From Luteibacter sp. UNC138MFCol5.1 (GTDB lineage Bacteria > Pseudomonadota > Gammaproteobacteria > Xanthomonadales > Rhodanobacteraceae): a stretch of DNA of 64,000 nucleotides. The stretch spans positions 610,113-674,112 of the forward strand of contig NZ_FODZ01000002.1 in the NCBI RefSeq assembly GCF_900110505.1. Direction: 5' to 3'. Of this stretch, positions 37,941-45,289 are shown piece by piece; position 1 is the first letter of the stretch; the number at the start of each line of letters is the position of its first letter. Both the position numbers and the translations under genes were made by a program. The notes under the pieces are model-generated. The model did no database searches. It had not been told where the DNA came from and was given only the letters and a program-made list of their open reading frames with translations.

Positions 37941-39241
37941 TGGCTCTTCAGTTGCAGGGCGGCCGGGACGCGGCACGCGCGCCACGCGGGTACGACGCCC
38001 GCAAGCGCCGTGGCGACGATCGATGCCGCGAACGTCGCGGCCAGCATCGTGCCGTCGAGATGCGCCAGCTGCGCCGCGGCGGTCGACTGCAGGCGGACCA
38101 GTGCCAGTCCGAGCAACGCGAAGAGAAGACCGCCGACACCACCGGCGACGCCGATCAGCGTCGCCTCGACGACGAGCTGCGTGAACACGCTGCGCCGCGA
38201 TGCTCCCAGCGCCCGCCGGACCCCCAGCTCGCCCGCGCCTCGCATGAACTTCGCCAGCATCAGCCCCACCGTGTTGACGAGGCAGACGACGAAGAAGCCG
38301 AGCGCGATCCACACCTGCAGGCGGACGTCGCCGGGTACGACCTGCCGCTCGTCGAGGTAACGCCGCACGTTGGTCAGGTCCGACGCCGACGGCCGGGTGA
38401 AGCGTCCGAGTGCGACCTGCTCGTGCGCGTAGCCATCGAGGAACGCGCGATACGACGCGACCGCGGCCGCGTCGTCCAGCTGCACCCAGAACTGCAGCCA
38501 GACGCACGTCGACGACTCGATCCTGTCGTCGTCCGTCCTGCCCTGTCCCCAGCATTCGATGCCGCCGTTGCGCTTCAGCTTCAGCTCGCGCGCCGTGAAC
38601 AGCGGCACGAAGACTTCCTCGGCACCCGCGTATTCGCCGGTGGCGAGGTCGTAGAAATGCGGCACGGCGCGCCATGGCTCCAGCACACCGACGATCCGCA
38701 GATCCGCGCCGTCCACGTGGAGCGTGCGACCGACGCTGTTCCTGCCATGGAAGAGCCGATCGTTCAGCGACGCGGCGATCACCGCGACGCGCGCGTGTCC
38801 GTCATCATCCGCGGCGCTCCAGCCCGCCCCGAAGCGGAACGGCACGCCGAACATCGGGAAGAAATCGCCCGTCGTGTAACGCGCCGTCACCAGATAAGGG
38901 TCGACCTCACGCTCGTCGGACTGCACCGCCGTCGCGCCCCCGACCATCAACGCCTGGCGCGCAGCCCGACGCGCGTGGAGCAGATCGACCCCGTCGGTCC
39001 ACGTCACCTGCGACGGCAGCGCGGCGTACGGGTCGTAGCCGTCGCGGTCGCGTGGATCGAGCCGCGGCAGGAAGACCGATCCGCTGCGCCCCGGCAGCGG
39101 ATCGCCCGACAGCACGTGCAGGACGGTCAACGTCGTCATGCTTGCCCCGATGCCCAGGGCGACGGCCACGATCATCAGCGCCGTCAGCGCCCTGCTTCGC
39201 CGAAAGCTGTGCAGCGCGAGTTCCAGGTAGTAACCGAACAT
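37937..39241 (-). CDS. MacB-type ABC transporter permease (copy A2)
   Basis: The 434-residue permease starts MFGYYLELALHSFRRSRALTALM. It has one N-terminal helix, a periplasmic domain with two Trp-rich stretches (GIECWGQGRTDDD, SSTCVWLQFWVQL), and three C-terminal helices following GELGVRRALGASRRSVFTQ. It pairs with copy A1 at 40477 by sequence pattern and length. It probably works as a heterodimer with the overlapping B2 permease. Confidence 0.9.
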   Translation of the reverse strand: MFGYYLELALHSFRRSRALTALMIVAVALGIGASMTTLTVLHVLSGDPLPGRSGSVFLPRLDPRDRDGYDPYAALPSQVTWTDGVDLLHARRAARQALMVGGATAVQSDEREVDPYLVTARYTTGDFFPMFGVPFRFGAGWSAADDDGHARVAVIAASLNDRLFHGRNSVGRTLHVDGADLRIVGVLEPWRAVPHFYDLATGEYAGAEEVFVPLFTARELKLKRNGGIECWGQGRTDDDRIESSTCVWLQFWVQLDDAAAVASYRAFLDGYAHEQVALGRFTRPSASDLTNVRRYLDERQVVPGDVRLQVWIALGFFVVCLVNTVGLMLAKFMRGAGELGVRRALGASRRSVFTQLVVEATLIGVAGGVGGLLFALLGLALVRLQSTAAAQLAHLDGTMLAATFAASIVATALAGVVPAWRACRVPAALQLKSQ

Positions 39242-39251
39242 CGACGACCCT

Positions 39252-40466
39252 TCAGACGCTGCGCGTGGCCTCGACCGGCGACACCTTGGAGGCCTTCAGT
39301 GCCGGCGCGAACACCGCCGCCTGACCGAGCGCCAGCAAGGCGACCACGCCGACGAGGATGTACGTGAACGAAAGACGCTGCATCTCGAAGTGCGTGAACA
39401 TCCACTGGCTCATCCCGATGGCGAGGACCACGCCGACCACGACACCCGCCAGCGCGATCAGGAAGTTTTCGGTCATGAAGTAGCTCAGGATGTCGCTGCG
39501 CCGCGCGCCGAGCGCCCGTCGCACGCCGATCTGCTTGCGCCGCTGCCCGACCCAGAAGCTCGACAGACCCACGATGCCGGCGGCCGTGATTGCGAGCAGC
39601 ACCGCGCAGACCACGCTCATGAGGATCGCCATGCCGCGGTCCTTTTCGTAGGCGCGGCTGCGGACCATCTCGAACGTGCGCACGCCGTACTTCTCCGGCA
39701 GCACGCGCATGCGGTTCACGTCGTAGAGCGTCTTCGCCACGGACCTGAACACGGCATCCTGCTGGCCCGGCTTCGCACGCACCAGGAAGATCTGGTAGCT
39801 GCTGTTGAACGTCAGCGGCATGATCGTCACCATCTCCGGAAAGTCGACCTCGGTCCACGGCACGGTCAGCTTCGCGACGATGCCGACGATGGTCGAGGGG
39901 CGGCCCTTGGAGTAATACACCGTCTTGCCCAGGGCATCGCCATTGGGGAACAACTTGTCCGCGAGTTTCTTGGTCACGATGACCTGCGGCGGCGCCGGAC
40001 GATCGTCGCGATTGAAAGGCGTGATCTCGCCGGCGTTGAAATTGCGGCCGGCGATCAGCTGCACGCCAAGCGTCTTCAGCGCGTGCTCGTCACCGAAGTA
40101 CAGCGCCGTCTGGACGCCGTCCTTCTGGCCGTCCGGCTTCAGCTGCACGCCGGTGGACCAGCCACCCTGGCGCAGCGGAAAGGCGTTGGTGGCGTACGCG
40201 TCCTCCACGCCCGGCATCGCGCGCAGGGCCTGGATGTCCGTCTTCACCAGCGGCACGTACGACGCCGGCGTACCGACGTAGCGATTCTGGATCGCCACGA
40301 CGTCCGATTCGTTCATGCCCGTGGTGCGGCTCACGCGCTCGACGCGTTCGTGGACGATGAACAGGGCGTTGCACACGATGGCCAGCGTCAGCGCGATCTG
40401 CAACGCGATGAGGATCGTGCCGGCCTTGTGCCGCCGGAGGGCCGAAAGAATGGGTCTGATCTGCAT
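39252..40466 (-). CDS. MacB-type ABC transporter permease (copy B1)
   Basis: The 404-residue permease begins MQIRPILSALRRHKAGTILI, with one helix, a MacB periplasmic domain, and FtsX helices after RRKQIGVRRALGARRSDILSYF. The N-terminal ILSxLRRHxxxxxLxxLQIALTxAIVxNAxF pattern is shared with the gene at 36717. Start lies 10 bp after the A1 stop, so A1-B1 and A2-B2 are parallel cassettes. Confidence 0.9.
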   Translation of the reverse strand: MQIRPILSALRRHKAGTILIALQIALTLAIVCNALFIVHERVERVSRTTGMNESDVVAIQNRYVGTPASYVPLVKTDIQALRAMPGVEDAYATNAFPLRQGGWSTGVQLKPDGQKDGVQTALYFGDEHALKTLGVQLIAGRNFNAGEITPFNRDDRPAPPQVIVTKKLADKLFPNGDALGKTVYYSKGRPSTIVGIVAKLTVPWTEVDFPEMVTIMPLTFNSSYQIFLVRAKPGQQDAVFRSVAKTLYDVNRMRVLPEKYGVRTFEMVRSRAYEKDRGMAILMSVVCAVLLAITAAGIVGLSSFWVGQRRKQIGVRRALGARRSDILSYFMTENFLIALAGVVVGVVLAIGMSQWMFTHFEMQRLSFTYILVGVVALLALGQAAVFAPALKASKVSPVEATRSV

Positions 40467-40476
40467 GGGACGATCC

Positions 40477-41784
40477 TCAGTTCGACTTCAGCTGCCAGGC
40501 CGGCTGGACCTGGGCGGCACGCCACGTGGGGTAGAAGGCGGCGATCACCGAGGCGGCGATCGAGACGACGAGCGTCAACACGACCAGCACCGGATCGAGC
40601 TTGGCGAGCCGCGCGATGGGTTCCGGGAAGACGAGACCGACGCCAAGGACGCCGAGGCCGGTCAGCAGGAGACCCAGCAGGCCGCCGGCGACGCCGATGG
40701 TGCCCGCCTCGATCAGGAACTGCGCGTAGATTTCCTTCCGCGAGGCCCCGAGCGCGCGACGCACGCCGATCTCGGGAGCGCGACGAAGGAACTTCGCCAG
40801 CAGGAGGCCCACCGTGTTCACCAGGCAGATCGCCAGGAAGCCCAGCGAGACGATCAGCGACACCTGCGATTCCGGCGGCACCACCTCCTGCACCGACAGC
40901 CAGTCGACGACGTTGCGCAGGCGGACGTTCGGCGCCCAGCGGAAGCGACCCGTGCGCTGCTGCTCGGCGGCGTAACCCGTGAGGTACTGGCGATACGCCT
41001 GTTCGTCGGCCTTCGTCGGCAGCTCGGTCCACAGCGACAGCCAGATGCACTCCGAACGCAGATAGGCCTCCCACCCCTCGCCCGGCTCGGACACGCAATT
41101 GTTGTTGCCGTCGTTCGGGAACTTCAGGTCCACCGCGCGGTTGAAGGGAACATACAACGCCGCGCCTTCGTCGAAGCCCTGCGTGTTCGGCACGTCGAAG
41201 AACAGCGGCTGCGGTGCCCAGTCCTCGATCACGCCGGTCACGCGGAACAGGTGGCCGTCGAGGTTGACCTGCTTGCCGACGCTCTGTCCGCCGTTGAACA
41301 GCTTGTCGTTGAGCGACTTCGTGATCACCGCGACGCTGGCGTGCTTCTCATCGTCGTCCAGCGTCCAGCCGCTGCCCTGCAGGAACGGCACGTCGAACAT
41401 CGGGAAGAAATCGGCGCCCGTCGCGTACGCGCCTTCGCGCACCGGCAGTCGCGCCGGATCCTCGGGGATGACCGACACGCCGATCGGGTACGTCACCGTC
41501 TGGCGCTTGGCCTTGTGCGCGCGCAGCAGCGTGGTCGCGTCGATGTACGTGAGCGCCGGCGGCGGCTCGTTCTTCTTGATGTTCTCCGGGCCCCAGTTGT
41601 CCACCTGCACGTTGAAGAGCACGTCGGACTTCTGCGGAATCGGATCGCGCGACGTCGCGCGGAACACCGAATAGGTGGTCATCGACGCGGCCACGCCGAA
41701 CCCGATGGCCATCACCATCAGCGCGGTGAGCATCGGGTTGCGGCGCAGGCTGCGCAGGCCAAGCTGGAGGTAGTAGCTGAACAT
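40477..41784 (-). CDS. MacB-type ABC transporter permease (copy A1)
   Basis: The 435-residue permease opens MFSYYLQLGLRSLRRNPMLTALM. A periplasmic domain holds SECIWLSLWTELPTKADEQAY and shares layout with copy A2. The FtsX segment is APEIGVRRALGASRKEIYAQF with three C-terminal helices. It is the first permease after the ATPase gene. The family couples ATP hydrolysis in the cytosol to periplasmic movement, often exporting peptides or lipoproteins with a fusion protein. Confidence 0.9.
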   Translation of the reverse strand: MFSYYLQLGLRSLRRNPMLTALMVMAIGFGVAASMTTYSVFRATSRDPIPQKSDVLFNVQVDNWGPENIKKNEPPPALTYIDATTLLRAHKAKRQTVTYPIGVSVIPEDPARLPVREGAYATGADFFPMFDVPFLQGSGWTLDDDEKHASVAVITKSLNDKLFNGGQSVGKQVNLDGHLFRVTGVIEDWAPQPLFFDVPNTQGFDEGAALYVPFNRAVDLKFPNDGNNNCVSEPGEGWEAYLRSECIWLSLWTELPTKADEQAYRQYLTGYAAEQQRTGRFRWAPNVRLRNVVDWLSVQEVVPPESQVSLIVSLGFLAICLVNTVGLLLAKFLRRAPEIGVRRALGASRKEIYAQFLIEAGTIGVAGGLLGLLLTGLGVLGVGLVFPEPIARLAKLDPVLVVLTLVVSIAASVIAAFYPTWRAAQVQPAWQLKSN

Positions 41785-41811
41785 GGGGCCCCCGGGACGG
41801 TAGGGTCGGGA

Positions 41812-42522
41812 TCAGGAATGCGCGGCTTGGGCGTGCGCGTGGAAGCGCGGTTCCTCCGCGAGGTCGACCACCTGCCCGTCGATCACGTGGACGTTGCGCT
41901 GCGCGCGGGCGGCGAGTTCGGGGTCGTGCGTGACCATCACGATGGTCGCGCCCTCGCGATGGATCTCCTCGAGCAGCTCCATCACGCCGCGCGCCATCTG
42001 CGTGTCGAGGTTGCCTGTGGGTTCGTCGGCCAGGAGCAGGCGCGGCGAGCCGGCCAGCGCACGCGCGATGGCGACGCGCTGCTGCTGACCGCCCGAGAGT
42101 TCGGCGGGGTAATGCTTGGCGCGCGATGCGAGGCCGACGCGCTCGAGCGCGTCCATGATGCGTTGCTTGCGCTCGGCCGCCTTCATGCCGCGGTAGCGCA
42201 GCGGCACCTCGACGTTGTCGAACACGTTGAGGTCGGGAATGAGGTTGAACGCCTGGAAGATGAAGCCGATCTTCTCGTTGCGGATGCGCGAGCGCGCGTT
42301 GTCGTCCAGCTGGCTCACTTCCACGCCGTCGAGGTGATAGTGGCCGCCCGTGAACGTCTCGAGCAGGCCGGCGATGGTGAGGAAGGTGGTCTTGCCCGAG
42401 CCCGAGGGACCGGTGACGGCGACGAACTCGCCCTCCTTCACGTCGATGTTGAAGTCGCGCAGGGCGTAGGTCTCGACGACTTCCGTGCGGTAGACCTTGG
42501 CGAGGTGGGTCATCTTGAGCAT
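41812..42522 (-). CDS. MacB/LolD-type ABC transporter ATP-binding protein
   Basis: The ATG at 42522 (preceded by GAGGGACA) gives 236 residues starting MLKMTHLAKVYRTE. Walker A is GPSGSGKTT, Q-loop FQAFNLIP, signature LSGGQQQR, Walker B LLLADEPTG, H-loop VTHD. As the only ATPase in the operon it must serve both permease pairs. It lies between the fusion-protein gene and permease A1. Confidence 0.94.
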   Translation of the reverse strand: MLKMTHLAKVYRTEVVETYALRDFNIDVKEGEFVAVTGPSGSGKTTFLTIAGLLETFTGGHYHLDGVEVSQLDDNARSRIRNEKIGFIFQAFNLIPDLNVFDNVEVPLRYRGMKAAERKQRIMDALERVGLASRAKHYPAELSGGQQQRVAIARALAGSPRLLLADEPTGNLDTQMARGVMELLEEIHREGATIVMVTHDPELAARAQRNVHVIDGQVVDLAEEPRFHAHAQAAHS

Positions 42523-42559
42523 GGGGTGTCCCTCGGGTGATGGTGTGTGGTGTGGTCGG

Positions 42560-43831
42560 TCAGCGGCTGATGGCGACGTGTTTCGCGTCACCGAAGGTAT
42601 CGGCGCCGGAGACGACGATCTTGTCGCCTTCCTTCAGGCCGTCCAGGATTTCGACCTTGTCGATGCTGCTCGCACCGACGCGGATGTCGCGGCGGTCCGC
42701 CATGCCGTCGTTGACGACATAGGCGTAGCGGCCGGCGCTCTCGTCGACGAACGAGCCGCGCTGCACGGTGAGCACGTTGTCGCGACGGTCGAGCAGGATG
42801 CGCACCGAGAGGCGCTGGCTCTGGCGAAGCTGTTTCGGCGTCTCGCCGTCGAAGCGCAGGCGCGCCGACACTTCCCCGTTCACCACCTCGGGCGACACGG
42901 CGCTCACCTTGCCGTCCCACTGCTTGCCGTTGCCGCTGATCTCGCCCGGCATGCCGATGGCGAGGTCGCGCGCGAAGCTCTCCGGCACCTTCATCTCGAC
43001 TTCGAGCGCCGACAGGTCGATGACGCTGAGCAGCTGGGCATCCTTAGCGACCGTGGCGCGCTCGGCGATGAAGAGCTGGCCGACCTGCCCGTCGACGGGC
43101 GACTTCACTTCGAGGTCGTCGACCTGCCGCTCCAGGTCCTTCACCATCAGCACCTGGCGATCGTGGGCGAGCTTCTTCGCCTGCACGTCGAACGTGAGGC
43201 TGTCGTTGTCCATCGCGAGATCGGTCTTCGCGTGCTTGGTGGTGATCTGCGCCTTGTCGAGCGTCGACTTGGCCTTGTCCACATCGGCTTCGGGCACGGC
43301 GCCCTTGCTGAAGGCGCCCTGGTAGCGCTTGAGGTCGCGCTCGGCGGTGGTCTCGTCGACGCTCGCGTTGTCGAACGCCTTCTGCAGCTCGGAGCGTTTC
43401 TTCTTCGCTTCGATCTGCGAACGGAGGTACTCGACCTCCATCGCGTCGGCGGCGGATTTTTCCTGCGCGAGCTTGCTGGTCAGCTCGGGGCTGGTGACGA
43501 CGGCCAGCACCTGGCCCTTCTTCACCACATCGCCCGCATGCACCTTCAGCACGACCGCGCCGGCGGATGCCGCGTACATGGTCGGGCTCACTGCCGCGAC
43601 CACCTTGCCCTCGGCCGCGATGTCGCGGACGAAGGGGCCGCGGGTGACCGTGGCGAAGTTCAGGCGCGACGCGCTGACCGAGCTGTCCGCCGAAAACATC
43701 GTCGCGACGCGCGGCGCCGCCAGCGCGAGCAGCGCCACGGCCGCGACGCCGCCGCCGATGAGGAGGAGCTTGCGGTGCCGGTTCGGGCGGACTTCGACGA
43801 GACGGTCCTGGGCGGAGGTATCGCGGATCAT
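42560..43831 (-). CDS. HlyD/MacA-type periplasmic adaptor (membrane fusion protein)
   Basis: The ATG at 43831, with AGGGAA 8 bp upstream, gives 423 residues. A frame-open ATG at 43885 would overlap the sigma-54 promoter, so I reject it. One membrane helix (about 20-40, LLLIGGGVAAVALLALAAP) is followed by a lipoyl/barrel-sandwich half (GDVVKKGQVLAVV), a long coiled-coil hairpin (about 110-220), the second lipoyl half (VKSPVDGQVGQLF), and a beta-barrel/proximal domain. First gene of the eight-gene exporter operon; no outer-membrane factor gene is present. Confidence 0.92.
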   Translation of the reverse strand: MIRDTSAQDRLVEVRPNRHRKLLLIGGGVAAVALLALAAPRVATMFSADSSVSASRLNFATVTRGPFVRDIAAEGKVVAAVSPTMYAASAGAVVLKVHAGDVVKKGQVLAVVTSPELTSKLAQEKSAADAMEVEYLRSQIEAKKKRSELQKAFDNASVDETTAERDLKRYQGAFSKGAVPEADVDKAKSTLDKAQITTKHAKTDLAMDNDSLTFDVQAKKLAHDRQVLMVKDLERQVDDLEVKSPVDGQVGQLFIAERATVAKDAQLLSVIDLSALEVEMKVPESFARDLAIGMPGEISGNGKQWDGKVSAVSPEVVNGEVSARLRFDGETPKQLRQSQRLSVRILLDRRDNVLTVQRGSFVDESAGRYAYVVNDGMADRRDIRVGASSIDKVEILDGLKEGDKIVVSGADTFGDAKHVAISR

Positions 43832-43864
43832 GTTGGCTTCCCTGAGGTGCTTGCCGATCCATGC

Positions 43865-43880
43865 AGCAAGCGCCGTGCCA
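43865..43880 (-). promoter_or_regulatory. Sigma-54 (RpoN) promoter of the exporter operon
   Basis: On the minus strand the sequence reads TGGCAC-GGCGC-TTGCT, a perfect match to the -24/-12 consensus TGGCAC-N5-TTGCW. Its -12 end lies 34 bp before the fusion-protein ATG, leaving a leader of about 23 nt with the ribosome-binding site. The same operon encodes a sigma-54 activator. Strong evidence short of a transcript start. Confidence 0.88.
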
Positions 43881-43936
43881 ATCATGTTTTCCGCTTCGCG
43901 TCAGTTACTTACAATCCCATCGATGGTCGAAAGATG

Positions 43937-43964
43937 TGTCCGCGGACAGACTGTCCGGACAGTC
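43937..43964. promoter_or_regulatory. Twin palindromes: probable enhancer sites for the sigma-54 activator
   Basis: TGTCCGCGGACA (43937-43948) and GACTGTCCGGACAGTC (43949-43964) are both perfect palindromes and directly abut. Both hold TGTCC...GGACA, and a further TGTCCGG half site follows. They lie 57-84 bp upstream of the -24 element, the normal place for bacterial enhancers. The operon's own NtrC-type regulator is the natural candidate to bind. Confidence 0.72.
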
Positions 43965-43987
43965 GCGCGGTGTCCGGCGCACCTGTG

Positions 43988-44085
43988 GGAGCGGACCTGG
44001 CCGCGACATCTTTTCGCGCCGGTCTCGACGATCGCGCGCCAGCTCCCGGGTCGTGGCGAAAGGATGTCGCGGCCAGGTCCGCTCC
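43988..44085. repeat. REP-like long palindrome
   Basis: Two 29-bp arms (43988-44016 and 44057-44085) match at 28 of 29 positions. They begin GGAGCGGACCTGGCCGCGAC and flank a 40-bp centre. The core GGAGCG...CCTGG..GCGA recurs at 31033, 45041 and 52497. The element sits between the enhancer region and the gene at 44111, downstream of that gene's stop. Confidence 0.75.
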
Positions 44086-44110
44086 AACCCGGCTGCGCGG
44101 TGCAGACACC

Positions 44111-44674
44111 TCAGCCTGCGATCCCCACCGATTCCGACACGGCGATGTCGCGCGCGACTCCGCGACCGAGGGACGAGATCGGCGCGTCACAGGTGCCGAG
44201 TACGGTGAAGCCGGCCATGCGGCGGCGAGTGAAGCAGAGGACGCGGGCGCGCGACGCCCGGAGCCAGTCGCGATCGGGAGCGCGGTGAACGGGCGCATCG
44301 GACGGCATCGCGCCGGCGAACAGGCCGTCCCACGCGAGGTAATCGGTGTCCGGCAGGAGATAGATGCGGGCGACCGTGTCGCCGTCGCGGCTCACGCAGT
44401 CGATCCACTCGCGCGGGCCTTCCGCGGTGATCGCGCAGGTGAGGCCGACATGGTGGGTCGCCAGCAGCGGCGCGAGTCCCGCGGATTCGACCAGGCAGCC
44501 GTGCGGTCGTGCGGCTTCGGCCGACGTCGCGATGTCCTGCCGCGCGAGGTAAAGCACGCCACCGAGCTGCCCGAGACCCTCGAAGAGCGTGCGAGGCTTC
44601 AGTCGCAGCCAGCGCGTGGTGGCGTTGGAACGGGCGCGCGACTGCACGCCGAAGGATGCGAGCCAACCGAACAT
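44111..44674 (-). CDS. Hypothetical protein downstream of hemP (possible haem/iron-linked)
   Basis: The 187-residue protein has no signal peptide. It is a mixed alpha/beta protein with several Cys/His residues (HGCLVES, LLATHHVGL, WIDCVSRDGD, VLCFTRR). The segment GPREWIDCVSRDGDTVARIYLL recalls the haem-utilisation HemS/ChuX-like fold, which I cannot confirm. It lies 94 bp after hemP in the same direction, so it may share Fur control. I do not recognise the family with certainty. Confidence 0.6.
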   Translation of the reverse strand: MFGWLASFGVQSRARSNATTRWLRLKPRTLFEGLGQLGGVLYLARQDIATSAEAARPHGCLVESAGLAPLLATHHVGLTCAITAEGPREWIDCVSRDGDTVARIYLLPDTDYLAWDGLFAGAMPSDAPVHRAPDRDWLRASRARVLCFTRRRMAGFTVLGTCDAPISSLGRGVARDIAVSESVGIAG

Positions 44675-44768
44675 GGACGTCTCCCGAAGACGAAAGCGTT
44701 GCGAAGGGTGCCTGGCTGGGCGGTCCGGGGAGAACCCGCGTGGCTTGGCGTCGGGGAGAGGGTGACGC

Positions 44769-44966
44769 TTATTTCGTGAGGATCAGCTTGTCGTTGCGCG
44801 TCAGGCGCAGGTGGTACTCGCTGCCCTCGTGCTCGATGACGAGTTCGCGCGATCCATCGAGCAGGTTCTTGCTCTGGATGCGGCGTGCGGCGACCGGCGC
44901 CGGACGGAGCGGCACGACCCTGTCACGGCCGCCGTTGTCGGTCAGGGGGAGCGTACGAAGAAGCAT
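44769..44966 (-). CDS. hemP: Hemin uptake protein HemP
   Basis: The ATG at 44966 gives 65 residues. The HemP signature fills the C-terminal half: SRELVIEHEGSEYHLRLTRN and the ending DKLILTK. HemP is a small regulator or accessory protein of haem uptake in proteobacteria, usually Fur-controlled. A Fur-box-like sequence lies about 30-50 bp upstream of the start, which fixes the start and regulation. Confidence 0.88.
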   Translation of the reverse strand: MLLRTLPLTDNGGRDRVVPLRPAPVAARRIQSKNLLDGSRELVIEHEGSEYHLRLTRNDKLILTK

Positions 44967-44996
44967 GGTCTTGACTCCGCTGATGGGTGCGGAGTT

Positions 44997-45015
44997 GATG
45001 ATAATGATTCTCACT
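44997..45015. promoter_or_regulatory. Fur box upstream of hemP
   Basis: GATGATAATGATTCTCACT closely resembles the 19-bp Fur consensus GATAATGATAATCATTATC, in an otherwise GC-rich surround. It lies 31 bp upstream of the hemP ATG. Iron-dependent repression is therefore likely. Confidence 0.8.
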
Positions 45016-45040
45016 TGCGCGTCAAGCGCTCCTCTCCGCC

Positions 45041-45116
45041 GCCGTAGGAGCGCACCTGGGCGCGATTGGGTCTTGCCGGGGCTTTCGGGAATCGCGCCCA
45101 GGTGCGCTCCTACGGC
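45041..45116. repeat. REP-like perfect palindrome
   Basis: Two 27-bp arms (45041-45067 and 45090-45116) are perfectly complementary, beginning GCCGTAGGAGCGCACCTGGG, with a 22-nt loop. It falls in the 323-bp gap between divergent hemP and virD4. The rest of the gap (45117-45289) shows nothing further except the virD4 ribosome-binding site. Confidence 0.8.
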
Positions 45117-45289
45117 CCCGCTTGTCACCCGTTTTGTGCTTTTTCTCATGCCTTGGACGATCAAGCCATGGAATGAAGGGCTTCCAGAACCCACGTAGCC
45201 AGCGGCCCACAGCACCGTTCGACATCTTCCGATTGTCATAAGCCCACCTCATGGGTAAGCATGCCGCGTCGTTCACAAGGAGTGTTTCC

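Noticed and set aside
43832-43885. ATG at 43885 as start of the HlyD-type adaptor
   Set aside because: The extension covers the sigma-54 promoter; ATG at 43831 has AGGGAA at correct spacing.
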